Of a stretch of 64,000 nucleotides of DNA, positions 1 to 9,212 are shown one piece after another. The stretch spans positions 8,278,001 through 8,342,000 of the forward strand of contig NC_071354.1 in the NCBI RefSeq assembly GCF_943734655.1, in the 5' to 3' direction. Source of the stretch: Sabethes cyaneus. Its lineage: Eukaryota > Arthropoda > Insecta > Diptera > Culicidae. Numbering within the stretch: position 1 is the first letter of the stretch; every line of letters starts with the position of its first letter. A model generated the notes under the pieces. It searched no databases, was not told where the DNA came from, and worked only from the letters and a program-made list of their open reading frames with translations. Made by a program: the position numbers and the translations under genes.

Positions 1-1090
1 GTGGTTATGATTCGAAACGGGTTGCTTTCATGTGCATTTGTTATAGCCACTCCAGTTGGACTGATATGGATTTTACCATTGCTTTGCGGAAACTCATGGT
101 TTGCTTTTCGGGGCTTTAGAGAGAAGATTTGGAAAATGATACCTACCACTTTGTTTAAAAGATAAAATCGGCTTCCCTTATAGTTTGGTTCAATTCACCG
201 ATCTTACGGAACGAATTATGAACATGTTGCTTCACACTCAATGTTCCTTCCTAGAGCCTTGCACTTCCGTAAAAGACAACATTTTTGTTATCTTGACAAG
301 AAACAGGTCGAAAGATGGTGAAAGGGCGATAAGCAGACGAAGGGTGGCAAATGACAACTTGAAAAAAAGCCAAAATAGCAACAAAAAATGACAAACAGCC
401 ACCTAAAACGATCGACCAAAATGCTAAAACCAGACGTCAAAAAACAACGAAAATACAATGGAAAGATGGCGAAAAGAAAAACCTTGAAAAGACAACATGA
501 ATACGACAGAGAGACACAAAGAGACGATGATGAGAAAATGCAACAAAGAGACGACAAAACACAAACGGCGAAAAGGCAATGATAGTAAGATAATAAATAA
601 ACAACAAAAAGATGACGAAACGGCCATGAATAGACAGCGAATGGATAACGGAATAATAACATTCCGCACAGCATAGCATAGTTACAGCAGAAAGACGAAG
701 GAAAAATGACGACCAGAGATGGCGAATGTACGTCAGGAAGACATTGAAAAACACCAGTTCAAATCTCAACTCGGCAGAATGGTCGCGAATGACCGGAGCT
801 GTTAAAGTGACCATAATCGAATTGGAAAAATGAACAAAACGAAAACTAGCATGAAACCGACGGCAAAAGGAAGACGAAAAATCAAAAACAAAAAGTACAA
901 AGGTCCATGCCTAGTGGCACGGGCGCAGGCTTGAAGTAGGACTACGAATGTAGCGCAATTCGTCTCCCAATGCTAAAGCCGGTGATTTTTGTATAAATTT
1001 CATATATAGATGCTCAAGTTGCGCATTAAAAAATTGTGTTCTTACATGTGAGAAATTCATAATTTCAACTCTTCAGCTAATTTATATGGT
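1..1090. other. Non-coding, partly purine-rich degenerate repeat
   Basis: No gene is visible. From about 280 to 900 the plus strand is purine-rich and repeats loose variants of GACGAAAAGATG and GACAAC, much like a very decayed version of the GTCGAAAA satellite at 22.9-33.6 kb. The long minus-strand open frames here arise only because this composition avoids stop codons, and they read as F/L/S-rich low complexity. 900-1090 shows nothing recognisable. Confidence 0.5.
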
Positions 1091-1106
1091 GGACCTGAAA
1101 AGGTCC
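1091..1106 (-). terminator. Histone 3' stem-loop (canonical)
   Basis: Read on the minus strand this is GGACCTTTTCAGGTCC: a 6-bp stem and a TTTC loop, with ACC after it. That is the metazoan replication-dependent histone mRNA 3' processing hairpin bound by SLBP. It lies downstream of the H2A pseudogene at 1109-1717 and marks what was that gene's 3' end. Confidence 0.85.
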
Positions 1107-1108
1107 GT

Positions 1109-1717
1109 TTGTTAATCTCTAATTCTCAAAATTCTCAAACTCGTAGGGTCCATTGTCAACTTGAATAACACAAGGAATATTCGAATAATTTTTAATCGAA
1201 TAATGTCAGCACGAGTAGTTGAATTAATCGAATAGTTTAATTAATCGATTAGTGCAGACAAGGCTCACCGATTAATCGGTAATCGAATAATTGAAAATTT
1301 CGGACATCACTATTCCCACCCATTTAAACCCTTCTGCTTCCGCGACCAAAATTTGGATTTTCTAGCTTATTTAATATTCTATTATAGCAGCTTATTGTCA
1401 ATTGCAAGTAAAATTGTACCATCCAAAGTGCGATATCGCTCATAAAGCGCTATTTTGCATTAAATCGTTTCGATCTTCGGCGCACTTTTTTGTTATCTGC
1501 CAAGCTATAAGTGCGCCGAACAGACCGAAACGATTTAAGCTAAAATAGCACTTATATGAGCGATTGCGTACTTATTGATTGGACAATTTTCCTTGCAATT
1601 GACAATAATAGATCGATGTTTCGAATCCAACACGGTCGGCGTAATTTCCACTCCACACCAAACAATAATTGGCTGCTGCCGAGTTTTACCACCTTTGCCG
1701 CGTCCGGATCCGGACAG
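1109..1717 (-). pseudogene. H2A: Histone H2A pseudogene 1, split by a MITE
   Basis: Core histone H2A relic. On the minus strand the N-terminal SGRGKGGK motif is readable just inside 1717, but the ATG has become CTG and the SG pair is duplicated. After an internal deletion the sequence continues as GNYADRVGFETSIYY, which matches the H2A stretch GNYAERVGAGAPVYL. The frame is then broken by a 217-bp inverted-repeat element at 1392-1608. Beyond the element, traces of the following H2A segment resume in the same order as in the second H2A copy (2596-2855), then unrelated AT-rich sequence with repeated AATCGAATAA motifs intervenes before the stem-loop at 1091-1106. It cannot encode a histone. The family call is secure from the two motif blocks plus the histone hairpin. 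The exact left edge is uncertain. Confidence 0.8.
1392..1608. mobile_element. 217-bp MITE-like inverted-repeat element inside H2A
   Basis: The two halves are imperfect inverted repeats: TTATTGTCAATTGCAAG at the left and its complement at 1592-1608, with about 90 bp of matching arm on each side of a short centre near 1490-1505. Comparing the two H2A copies shows the sequence is absent from the second copy, so it is an insertion. No coding capacity. The target duplication is ambiguous because both junctions are TA-rich. Confidence 0.7.
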
Positions 1718-1817
1718 GGAGATAAAATCGTAACTCTCATTATTATTTGTAACCCAAACAACGCGAAAATGATGCCGTTCGCAAAATCAATTCAACTGTT
1801 TCATATACTTATTCAGT

Positions 1818-1833
1818 AGTTCTTAAAAGAACT
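1818..1833 (-). terminator. Histone 3' stem-loop of H1 copy 1
   Basis: Minus strand AGTTCTTTTAAGAACT: 6-bp perfect stem, TTTA loop. It sits 43 bp beyond the H1 stop codon (1876-1878), a normal distance for a replication-dependent histone gene. The same hairpin follows H1 copies 2 and 3 at 4000-4015 and 4748-4763. Confidence 0.8.
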
Positions 1834-1875
1834 GATTGTTTTCTACCAGCTGTTAATAATACAAATCGAAGAAAT

Positions 1876-2270
1876 TTACTGCTTGGCAGCAGCTTTTTTT
1901 CGAACCGCATTCTCCGTTAAAACAACTTCTTTTGGCTTTGGAGTTTTCGGTGCCTTTGTTATGGTCTTCTTTGACTTAGTAATCTTGCTTCTCGCTAGCA
2001 AGTTTGGTAGGCGAAGGAACCGGAAGCGCCATTTCTTTGTTTGGACCAGCTTTCTCTTGTTGAAAACTAACTTCAAAGCCTTTTTCACGAATGTGTCCAA
2101 CCTTGAAACGTCACAATTGTAGCTGGCGGCGATATACTTCTAGACGGCTTGCAACGAGCATCCGTTGACTCTTCGGTTTATTGGCGTCTCGCTTAGTGAA
2201 TTTGGATGTCTTCGTTGCCTTATTCCGGGGAAGTAGCAACAGCTGAAGCTCAACGATTTTCGAGCGGATT
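1876..2270 (-). pseudogene. H1: Histone H1 pseudogene 1
   Basis: Linker histone relic. In the minus-strand frame the globular domain is readable as LQAV, a stop codon (TAG replacing Lys/Ile), then KYIAASYNCDV and TFVKKALK...KLVQTK, which follow the insect H1 winged-helix domain closely. The C-terminal tail is Lys/Ala/Pro-rich (KKTITKAPKTPKPK...KKAAAKQ) and ends at TAA 1876-1878. The N-terminal tail (KATKTSKFTKRDANKPK) lies near 2170-2230 in another frame, and the segment carrying the start of the globular domain is deleted. So there is at least one nonsense mutation, one frameshift and one deletion. An intact H1 binds linker DNA in chromatin; this copy cannot. The H1-type hairpin lies just downstream. 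Confidence 0.88.
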
Positions 2271-2542
2271 CTATAGAGCGTAAATTAAATACAATCAACC
2301 TTTGGTTCAAAGGGAATTTAATCCATAGCTCTTCTCCTATATATTTCTTTCATCCGTGTTAGGGAAGCATTGGCGTGGGAAGGCAAAAATAAAATTAAAG
2401 CAACGTCATGAGTTAGAAGATCGCATGGTGAGTCACCACATATTTAACGTTTTATAGATCAAATCAGAAGAAATTCTTCATGATTTAAAGAATCAGCGAC
2501 ATTTGGAAATTTAATTAAAGAAATTCAGTATACAGAAAATTT
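2271..2542. other. H1 promoter remnant and spacer
   Basis: Between H1 copy 1 and H2A copy 2. The part nearest H1 (about 2290-2400) is conserved with the same position upstream of H1 copy 3 (about 5340-5460), including a TATA-like ATATA near 2340 and a GGGAAGCATTG-type block, so it is probably the old H1 promoter. The rest shows nothing recognisable. Confidence 0.5.
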
Positions 2543-2567
2543 TCATCTCTTCATAAACAAATTCGTT

Positions 2568-2583
2568 CGTCCTAAAAAGGACG
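2568..2583 (-). terminator. Histone 3' stem-loop of H2A copy 2
   Basis: Minus strand CGTCCTTTTTAGGACG: 6-bp stem with a TTTT loop (consensus TTTC or TTTA). It lies 13 bp after the H2A stop codon at 2596-2598. Confidence 0.75.
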
Positions 2584-2595
2584 GGTTGTGGTAAA

Positions 2596-2855
2596 TTATG
2601 TGGTTGAAAATCCGGCCAGCAGAATGGCTTGAATGTTTGAAACAACACCTCCCAGGGCAATGGTGACAATGGTTACCGAACAGAGCATTTTCCATTGATT
2701 CAAGCTCTTCCGCTCCCGCAACCAAATATTCTAATACAGCTGATAATAGATCAATGCTCCTGTACCAACGCGTTCGGCGCACTCTACACCAAACAATGAT
2801 CCGCTGCTGCTGCTGCCGCTGCGCTGCGTTTTACCAGTTTGCCGAGTCCAGTGAG
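2596..2855 (-). pseudogene. H2A: Histone H2A pseudogene 2
   Basis: H2A relic with several frame changes. In one frame ERVGTGALIYYQL matches the H2A segment ERVGAGAPVYLAA; one base later the reading continues as AVLEYLVAGAEEL (H2A VMEYLAAEVLEL). About 30 residues (the AGNAARDNKKTRIIPRH region) are deleted. A third frame then gives GGVVSNIQAILL followed by a divergent tail and TAA at 2596-2598, matching the H2A docking segment GGVLPNIQAVLL. The start region near 2855 is mutated and has no ATG. It is divergent from H2B copy 1 (3130 onward), as H2A/H2B pairs usually are in insect histone clusters. Confidence 0.85.
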
Positions 2856-3129
2856 GGAGATATAACCGCAACTCTCTGCTCTGTACCGTACCGATGCCAA
2901 TGCGAAAATGATGCCGTTCGCCGGTTTACTTCTGATTATATACCAGAGCAAACGGCAGCAAGTTGTAACAAAGGCGGATCAACATAGGGCAGAGAATCAT
3001 AGACACGAAAGAAAGGCGGTACAACGAAACCGTACTCCGTACATTGTTTGAACAAAACCGGTGTCCGGTGCTTCCTTAATGAAGAGCTACCAGTTTCTGC
3101 AGAGCAACCTAATATGAAGCATCGTCTTC
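2856..3129. promoter_or_regulatory. Remnant H2A/H2B divergent promoter
   Basis: Intergenic region between back-to-back H2A and H2B relics. A block containing CCGATGCC, GCGAAAATGATG and ATATACCAGAGCAAACGGCAG recurs at 4135-4215 in front of H2B copy 2, and part of it recurs at 1750-1790. This shows that the same promoter segment was present in each unit of the array. No function can be claimed for it now. Confidence 0.5.
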
Positions 3130-3365
3130 ATGCCACCGAAAACCAGTGGAAAGGCCGCAAAGCGCGATAGGAAAAAGAAGAAGCCACGCCACTAGGAGAG
3201 CAACGCTATTTTCTTTCATTTAATGCCGACAGGGATGGCACGGCACGGGCATGGCAGACGTGCACTCATAGTTGTGTGTGGTTGTGCCGGGTGAGTTTGC
3301 CAAGCGCGCCGTCTCGGAAGGTACCAAAGTATACCGGCCTATAGTAAATGTGTCTTGTCAGGCTT
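3130..3365 (+). pseudogene. H2B: Histone H2B pseudogene 1
   Basis: The ATG at 3130-3132 opens MPPKTSGKAAK, the characteristic insect H2B N-terminus, followed by a Lys/Arg-rich stretch. The frame then hits a stop and the middle (histone-fold) part is largely deleted or scrambled. The C-terminal alpha helix is readable again near 3285-3345 as VVPGEFAKRAVSEGTK (H2B LLPGELAKHAVSEGTK), after which it diverges. A histone hairpin follows at 3382-3397. Non-functional, but the family identification is firm. Confidence 0.87.
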
Positions 3366-3381
3366 CTGTAACTATACAATT

Positions 3382-3397
3382 AGCCCTTTTTAGGGCC
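3382..3397 (+). terminator. Histone 3' stem-loop of H2B copy 1
   Basis: AGCCCTTTTTAGGGCC: 5-bp stem with the outer pair mismatched and a TTTT loop. The same hairpin with flanking sequence recurs at 4507-4522 after H2B copy 2. Confidence 0.7.
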
Positions 3398-3399
3398 TA

Positions 3400-3950
3400 A
3401 TATATAAATGAAGATGCAATTCGATTTTCTCACTAAACGCTTTGCCTCGAATTACGAAGTGGCGCAGTTTTCTTTTCAAAGAATTTTGCCAGGTAATGTG
3501 GCTTTTCCGTTTCATGCTTTCCAGAAAGAATCACGAAATGGCATAATTTTGCATATGTAGGTAGGTATATGATCAGTTGTATTCAGTAAGTATGTTATAG
3601 TACAGGACAATTATTCAATAACTTTTTCTGCTCATTAACGAGCGCTTTTATTGAAACTGTTGGAAATTGGTGTGGAACTTTTATATTTAATAATTTGGCT
3701 AAACTATAATGGTCTTTTCGACTCCATAAAGGATCTGTTGCGGGAAAGTTGCTGGAAAGAAGGCAACTTATTAAAACAAAATGAAACTGTGAATGCTTGC
3801 ATCTGTTTGTTCATTTGTTACAATAACCTGATGCTTTTAACATGAGTTCGCAATATTTGTCGTAATGCCGTTTAAACATCTAATTACTGTACGTGTTAAA
3901 GCTTGGATAAATAAACTGCCAACTTGTCATGTGCATTTTTAAATGAGGAA
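3400..3950. other. Histone array spacer
   Basis: Spacer between H2B copy 1 and the H1 remnant. The first ~100 bp (to about 3500) is duplicated after H2B copy 2 (4525-4620), which supports tandem duplication of a whole unit. No gene is seen. A 64-codon open frame at 3651-3845 has no recognisable features. Confidence 0.45.
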
Positions 3951-4057
3951 TATCATTCATGAGAAAAATCAATTCAACTGCTTCATATACTTATTCAGTA
4001 GTTCTTAAAAGAACTGATTGTTTTCTACCAGATATTAATAATACAAATCGAAGAAAT

Positions 4058-4125
4058 TTACTGCTTGGCAGCAGCTTTTTTCGGACCGCATTCTCCTTGG
4101 AACGACTTTTTTTGGCTTTGGATCG
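4058..4125 (-). pseudogene. H1: Histone H1 pseudogene 2, 3' remnant
   Basis: Only the last ~20 codons of H1 survive (stop TAA at 4058-4060). Their sequence is nearly identical to the end of H1 copy 1, and the H1-type hairpin is present at 4000-4015. At about 4125 it is fused directly to the H2A/H2B promoter block, so a deletion has removed the rest of H1 and all of the H2A that should lie between them. Confidence 0.75.
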
Positions 4126-4324
4126 TTATTCTCGGTACCGATGCCCATGCGAAAATGATGTGGTTCCTCGGATTACCGTTGGTTATATATCAGAGCAAAC
4201 GGCAGCAATTTGTAACAAAGACTGATCCACGTAGAAAAGGGAATGGCAGAGAAGAAAATAAGGCGTGACTTTGTACGTTGTTTGAAGCTTCCAGTTTCTG
4301 TAGATCAAGCATCGTCTTCATGTC

Positions 4325-4470
4325 ATGGCACCGACAACCAGTGGAAAGGTCGCAAAAAGCGATAGGAAGAAGAAGAAGCCACGCCGCTAGGAGAGCTACG
4401 CTATTTTCTTTCGTTTGTTTGTCTCGGAACGTACCGAAACAGTCACCAAAGTACAAATACTCATAGTAAA
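4325..4470 (+). pseudogene. H2B: Histone H2B pseudogene 2
   Basis: The ATG at 4325 opens MAPTTSGKVAKSDRKKKKPRR, then TAG at 4388-4390, then ESYAIFF in the same frame. This follows the H2B N-terminus MAPKTSGKAAK...KKKKRRRKESYAIYIYK almost residue for residue. The rest of the histone fold is deleted and the frame jumps to VSERTETVTK, which resembles the H2B C-terminal VSEGTKAVTKY. So there is one nonsense mutation plus a large internal deletion. The H2B-type hairpin follows at 4507-4522. Confidence 0.88.
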
Positions 4471-4805
4471 TGTATCTGGTCAGGTTTCTGTAACTATCCA
4501 ACAATTAGCCTTTTTTAGGGCCAAATATATACATGAAGATGCAATTCGATTTTCTCACTAAACGCTTCGCCTCGAATTACGAAATGGCGCAGTTAGCTTT
4601 TCAAAAGATTTTGCCATGTAATACAGTTTAAACATGACTGGCGGCTCGTACGCGCATAGTTGATAAACTTCCAATTTGTCATGTTTATTTTAAATTGAGG
4701 AAAAATGTGAGAAAAATCAATTTAACTGCTTCGTCTACTTACTCAGCAGTTCTTAAAAGAACTGATTGTTTTCTACCAGATACTAGTAATGCAAATCAAG
4801 GAAAT

Positions 4806-5335
4806 TTACATCTGGGCAGCAGTTTTTTTCGGGCCACCTTCTCCGCTGGAACGACTTCTTTTGGCGGCTTTCGGTGCCTTTGCTGTGGATTCCATTGGCC
4901 TAGTAGATTTTTGTTCGGGGGCAGCCGCATATTTACTCCAGTAGTACAGCTTTAATCGGAGCCGCCTTTACAGCAGTTAGCAAATTTAATTTGTTATCGT
5001 CCGTTTTATCAACCTTGAACGAATCGGAAGCGCCTGGTCTCTTTATTTGGACCAGCTTTTCGACCTTTTCGACAGCTACCTAATTTCAAAACCATTTTCA
5101 CGAATGTGACCAAGCTTGAAACGTCACAATTGTGGCTGGCGGCGATTTACTTGAAGACGGCTTGCAGCGAAGATCCGTTGATTATTCAGGGCATTGATAG
5201 CAGCGAAAACCATATCGTTCGCTGGCGGACGAGTCGATGGCTTCTTCGGTTTGTTGGCGTCTCGCTCAGTGAATTTGGATGTCTTCGATGCCTTATTCCG
5301 GAGAAGCAGCAAGCAGCAACAGCTAAAGCCTAACA
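4806..5335 (-). pseudogene. H1: Histone H1 pseudogene 3 (longest copy)
   Basis: Best preserved of the three H1 relics. On the minus strand the N-terminal tail reads SKTSKFTERDANKPKKPST, followed by the start of the globular domain, PPANDMVFAAINALN (H1 HPPVSEMVFAAIKALN). A frameshift then gives SLQAVFK, a stop codon, IAASHNCDV and TFVKMVLK. A further frameshift gives a KLVQ...GASDSFKVDK segment (H1 KLVQTKGTGASGSFKL). The C-terminal tail is degraded and its stop is at 4806-4808. A conserved H1 hairpin follows at 4748-4763. Confidence 0.88.
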
Positions 5336-5479
5336 ATTTTCGAACGGATTCTATTACAAGGCGTAAACTAAATACAATCAAAGGAAGCTTAAACCATAGC
5401 TCAGCTCGTATATACTTCTGTCATCTGTGCTTGGGAAGCATTGACGTGGGGAGGGAAAAAAATGAAAATATTGAATTAA

Positions 5480-6110
5480 TGAATGTTCGTCTAATATTTT
5501 CTTAATTATTACATGTCTGTTAGGGAAACATGTAATAAACTATGTAGAAATGGATTTTTTGAAAAATTTCCAATCGATTGATACCAATATTTCTAGAATC
5601 TATTGAGGGATGACTGAGTTATAAGCGTGTAAACCATAACCACTTTTCGTTACATGTTCCCTTTTCGTTTTTCTGAAGTGCACCCCAATATAGAAATCAA
5701 AGAAGTAATCCTACTTCAAAAATGGAAAAACGTTTTTCTAGTCTTGTCCTAGTCTTTGTCTACCCTTTTCCAAGCTTCTACAAAAAGTTTGTAGTCTTAC
5801 TTTAGCAACTTTTCATAGTCATTTTGCAGTCTTATTTAGATTTTTAGGCTTTTACTAGTCTATTTTTATTTTTTCTAAAATTTTTCCAGTCTTTTTCTAG
5901 ATTTATTTTTAGTCTTGTTCTAGTCTTTTTTTAATCTTTTCCTGGTTTTTCTTTAGTATTTTACATTCTTTTTTAGTTTGTTTTAGTATTTCTTAGTCAT
6001 TTTTTATTGTAATTTTGTAATCTGCTTCCAGTCTTTTTCTAGTCTTTTCATAGTCTTTTTACAATCTTCTAGTATTTTTCTATTCTTCTATTCTATTTTC
6101 TAGACTTCTA
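5480..6110. repeat. TTTTCTAGTC-type degenerate minisatellite
   Basis: From about 5730 the sequence is a T-rich run of loose variants of TAGTCTTTTTC, with units of about 10-15 bp. The same repeat type covers 17040-17990 and appears in shorter form at 8740-8940 and 14950-15140. 5480-5730 is AT-rich with nothing recognisable. No genes. Confidence 0.75.
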
Positions 6111-7169
6111 GATCCGGAAAGTATAAATGTCTGTTCAGATTTCCGAAAACTGCGGATACCTTCCATTGGCCAGTGTTTGCGAAGATGTTTGTATTACAGT
6201 AATGTTCCGATTTTGTCAGCCCGATGTTGAATTTTGTCAAAATTTTAACCCTCAATTGGTCAACCGAAAGCTTAATGAACCGGGCACAGCACACTGGTCC
6301 AGAACCATTAGCTTTGAGCGGGAAAACTTGGTTTTAGGTTTACGGAACCTTTGGATGAGTTTCTTAAAATTAAAAGTTCTATCGTCCAGCGGAATTCAAA
6401 CTTTGATTAATGCCCCTAAAAGTGCAATAAAAAATTAATTTTTACAGCATATTATTATAAGAAATTTTGCTGAAGACAGTCATCTTCTACCTCTTCAGTA
6501 AAGATAGAAAAATCCTATTAAAATCGTTGAGATCAGATTTTCTATTTTAGCTATTTTTGTAGTTATTGTATGACTTTTTCCTGTTTTACAAAGTTGTACA
6601 AATAGTAAAAATACACAACATTGCTGAACATAGTCTACCTCTGTCTTTGCTTGTTCAGGAACTATAGAACTTTTACTATAAAAATATCCTAATTTTAACC
6701 CCGAATTACTCGCAAAAAGGCATCATTTTATTCAAAAACTCTCCCCGGAGAATCAGAATAGTTTCAAGCAGACTGAAAAGTTTTATAAATCATGTCTAAA
6801 AGCTCAAAAGTCAAACAAAATTTATAGGCTGACAAAATCGGGATAAAGAGCTGACGGGAGCTGACAAAATCGGAACATTACTGTAGTTCTTTGAGTTCTT
6901 ATATTGCATAATATAGCTTCACGATGTTGTACATAAAAGAGTCATAATCATAGGGAAACTGAAATAAATAGTTTTCATGGTCGAATTAGACTTTTATTTA
7001 ACTGAATAAAAACTTCTGGCTGTTTGCAACATTTATGTAGTCTGATTGGAGTAAAATGTTGCATAGAAAATTCTTGATCGTTTGCTATCATTAACTCATT
7101 TTTCAAAATTTTGCGACTTGGTCCGGTCTGATTTAACACCGACCATATGATATCGCGACAAGCAATCGA

Positions 7170-8105
7170 GTTGAGCAGGCGAGTCAAGCAGTTGTATCAA
7201 GCAATCGAGTCAAGCAGTTGGGTCGAGCAATCGAGTCGAACAGTCAAGTCGAGCAGTCAAATCGAGCAGTCTAGTCGAGCAGTTATATCTAGCTGTTCAG
7301 TCGAGTCGAGAAGTTGAATCGAGTGGTCGAGTTGAATAGTCAAGTCGAGCAATCAAGTGGAGCAGTTGAATCGAGCAGTCCAGTCGAGCAGTTTATTCGA
7401 GTAGTCAAGTCGAGTAGCCGAGCAATTGAGTCGAGTAGTCGAATCGAATGATTAAGTCAAGCAGTCGGGTCATGCGGTTAAGTCGAACAGTTGATTCAAG
7501 CAGTTCATTTGAGCAGTCGAGTTGAGCAGTTGAGTTGAAGAGTCCATTCGAACAATTTATTCGAGCAGTTGAGTCGAGTAGTCCAGTCGAGCAGTTGTAT
7601 CGAGCAGTTAAGTCGAGCTGTCGATTCAAACAGAAGTCAATCAGTTGAGTCAAGCAGTCAAGTCGAGAAGTCTAGTCGAGCAGTTAAATCGAGCAGTCGC
7701 GTCGAGCAGTTGAATCGAGTGGTCGAGTCGAGCACTTGAGTCGAGTAGTCGAATCGAATGATTTAGTCAAGCGGTTAAGTCGAACAGTTGAGTCGAGCAG
7801 TTCATTCGAGCAGTCGAGTCGAGCGGTTGAGTTGAAGAGTCCAGTCGAACAGTTTATTGGAGCAGTTGAGTCGAGTAGTCCAGTTGAGCAGCTGAGTCGA
7901 GCAGTCGAGTCGAGTAGTTAAGTCGAGCAGTCCACTCGAGCAGTTAAATCGAGCTGTTCAGTCAAGTGGACAAGTCGATCTGTCCAATCAAGCAGTTGAG
8001 TCGAGCAGTCTAATCGACCAGTCCAGTCGAGCAGTCCAGTTGAGCAATCCAGTCGAGCAGTCTAGTCAACCAGTTGAGCAATCGAGCAGTCCAGCAGTCG
8101 ACCAG
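7170..8105 (+). repeat. GTCGAGCAGT minisatellite, array 1
   Basis: About 930 bp of near-perfect to degenerate 10-bp units such as GTCGAGCAGT, GTTGAATCGA and CCAGTCGAGC. Ser/Val/Glu-rich and related open frames on both strands are translations of this array and not genes. Confidence 0.9.
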
Positions 8106-8175
8106 TGAGGTGACTGAGGATAGAACTCATTGCTACGAAAACATGATGTCCTGTCAGGAGCCTGTTTTTAATTGA

Positions 8176-8644
8176 CCAAACTCGTGACTTTAGTCATGAC
8201 CTTGAAATGCGGTCAGGCATATATAAATATTTATTTTGAAACGATGATTCTACAATTGATGAAGGGACGGTAAGGGAAAGTAATGAAGAAGGATTTTTTC
8301 GGGAATGCAGGGGAAGGGTGGAAAGGAAGGGGGGGGGGTAATAGGTAGCTATGGTTAACAAGTTGTCGCTGTGACTCCTATCTTTTGTCCAATGCTGGAA
8401 GGTGCATGGGTCGAACCAAGCTGTAATAATTATAATCTCTGATTACAGCTTGGTTCGACCCATGCACCTTCCAGCATTGGACAAAAGATAGGAGTCACAG
8501 CGACAACTTGTTAACCATAGCTACCTATTACCCCCCCCCCCTTCCTTTCCACCCTTCCCCTGCATTCCCGAAAAAATCCCTCTTCATTACTTTCCCTTAC
8601 CGTCCCTTCATCAATTGTAGAATCATCGTTTCAAAATAAATATC
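8176..8644. mobile_element. Palindromic insertion with 12-bp flanking duplication
   Basis: Arms of about 200 bp (8228-8427 and 8442-8643) are near-perfect inverted copies separated by a 14-nt loop. A C/G homopolymer run lies in each arm. The insertion is flanked by CTGTTTTTAATT on both sides, and copy B of the host element at 14850 has only one such sequence, so this looks like a real target duplication. The inner end of each arm carries GGTTCGACCC, a pol III B-box-like motif, and the outer end an AAATAAAT-like tail. It could therefore be two head-to-head copies of a tRNA-derived retroposon. Confidence 0.65.
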
Positions 8645-8728
8645 TGTTTTTAATTACCGATAAGCCTTTTATGACGTCCTGTCAGAGACCTGATTTTCGG
8701 TACAGACATAAGCCTCTTATATAAATAT

Positions 8729-9021
8729 AGATAGATAGATTGTATCTATTATTTTCTTCCTTTTTTATAGTCATCTTCGTCTTTTTTTATTCTTTTACTA
8801 GTCTTATTTAGGGGTTTGTTCTTTAGGGTGTTCTTTAGTCATCTTCAATATTTTTTTATCTTCTTTCAGTTTTTTCCATTATGTTTGCAATTTTTTGTAT
8901 TGTCCTTTTCTAGTCCTTTTTTCCTTAGTTTAGTGTTTTTATTTTTAATATCCCATTCGTGTTTATTTCTCACAAGTTATGCTTTCTGAGCACTTTCACA
9001 TCCGTTGAAAACGCGCACATA
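8729..9021. repeat. T-rich minisatellite and Transib-family relic
   Basis: 8740-8940 is a TTTTAGTC-type T-rich repeat. 8945-9020 resembles the inner arm of the foldback element at 41528-42748 (TTATTTCTCACAAG and following) and so is probably an old fragment of that family. The same junction is seen at 15160-15235. No genes. Confidence 0.5.
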
Positions 9022-9212
9022 TTAGGCCATTACAAATATTTTATAAAGTTTTTGTTCTTCCAGTGTTCGGCCACTGAAGGGGGGGGGGGGGGTCGAAAAA
9101 AAAACCAAAGTGAATTTTTTAATCGAGCAAAAAAAACATGGATTTTAACAATTTTTATTCAAGGTTTAAACGTGAAAACCGAATCTATTCTTGCTTTTAA
9201 TATATACGTTAC
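9022..9212 (-). mobile_element. Fragment of poly-G MITE family
   Basis: Inverted copy of the right half of the element at 28055-28529: it shares GGCCATTACAAATATTTT, a long G run, TTTTTTAATCGAGCAAAA and a TCTATTCTTGCTTTTAAT end. It is inserted in the sequence that is uninterrupted at about 15234. No coding capacity. Confidence 0.6.

Larger units (their letters stand above)
6111..8728 (+). mobile_element. Minisatellite-bearing element family, copy A
   Basis: A unit with conserved flanks and a tandem core. The left flank (6111-6250) and the stretch at 6990-7170 recur inverted at 60315-60612. The right flank (8100-8160 and 8660-8728) recurs at 14800-14930 and, inverted, at 59521-59660. The core at 7170-8105 is a minisatellite built from ~10-bp variants of GTCGAGCAGT. 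Shared boundaries at three loci argue for a dispersed element rather than a local satellite. No transposase or reverse transcriptase is visible. A palindromic insertion (8176-8644) interrupts this copy. Confidence 0.6.

Noticed and set aside
1120..1320. hAT-like ends suspected around the AATCGAATAA repeats
   Set aside because: No paired terminal repeats or 8-bp duplication could be found.
7405..7921. Serine/valine-rich frames over the GTCGAGCAGT arrays
   Set aside because: Pure minisatellite translation.
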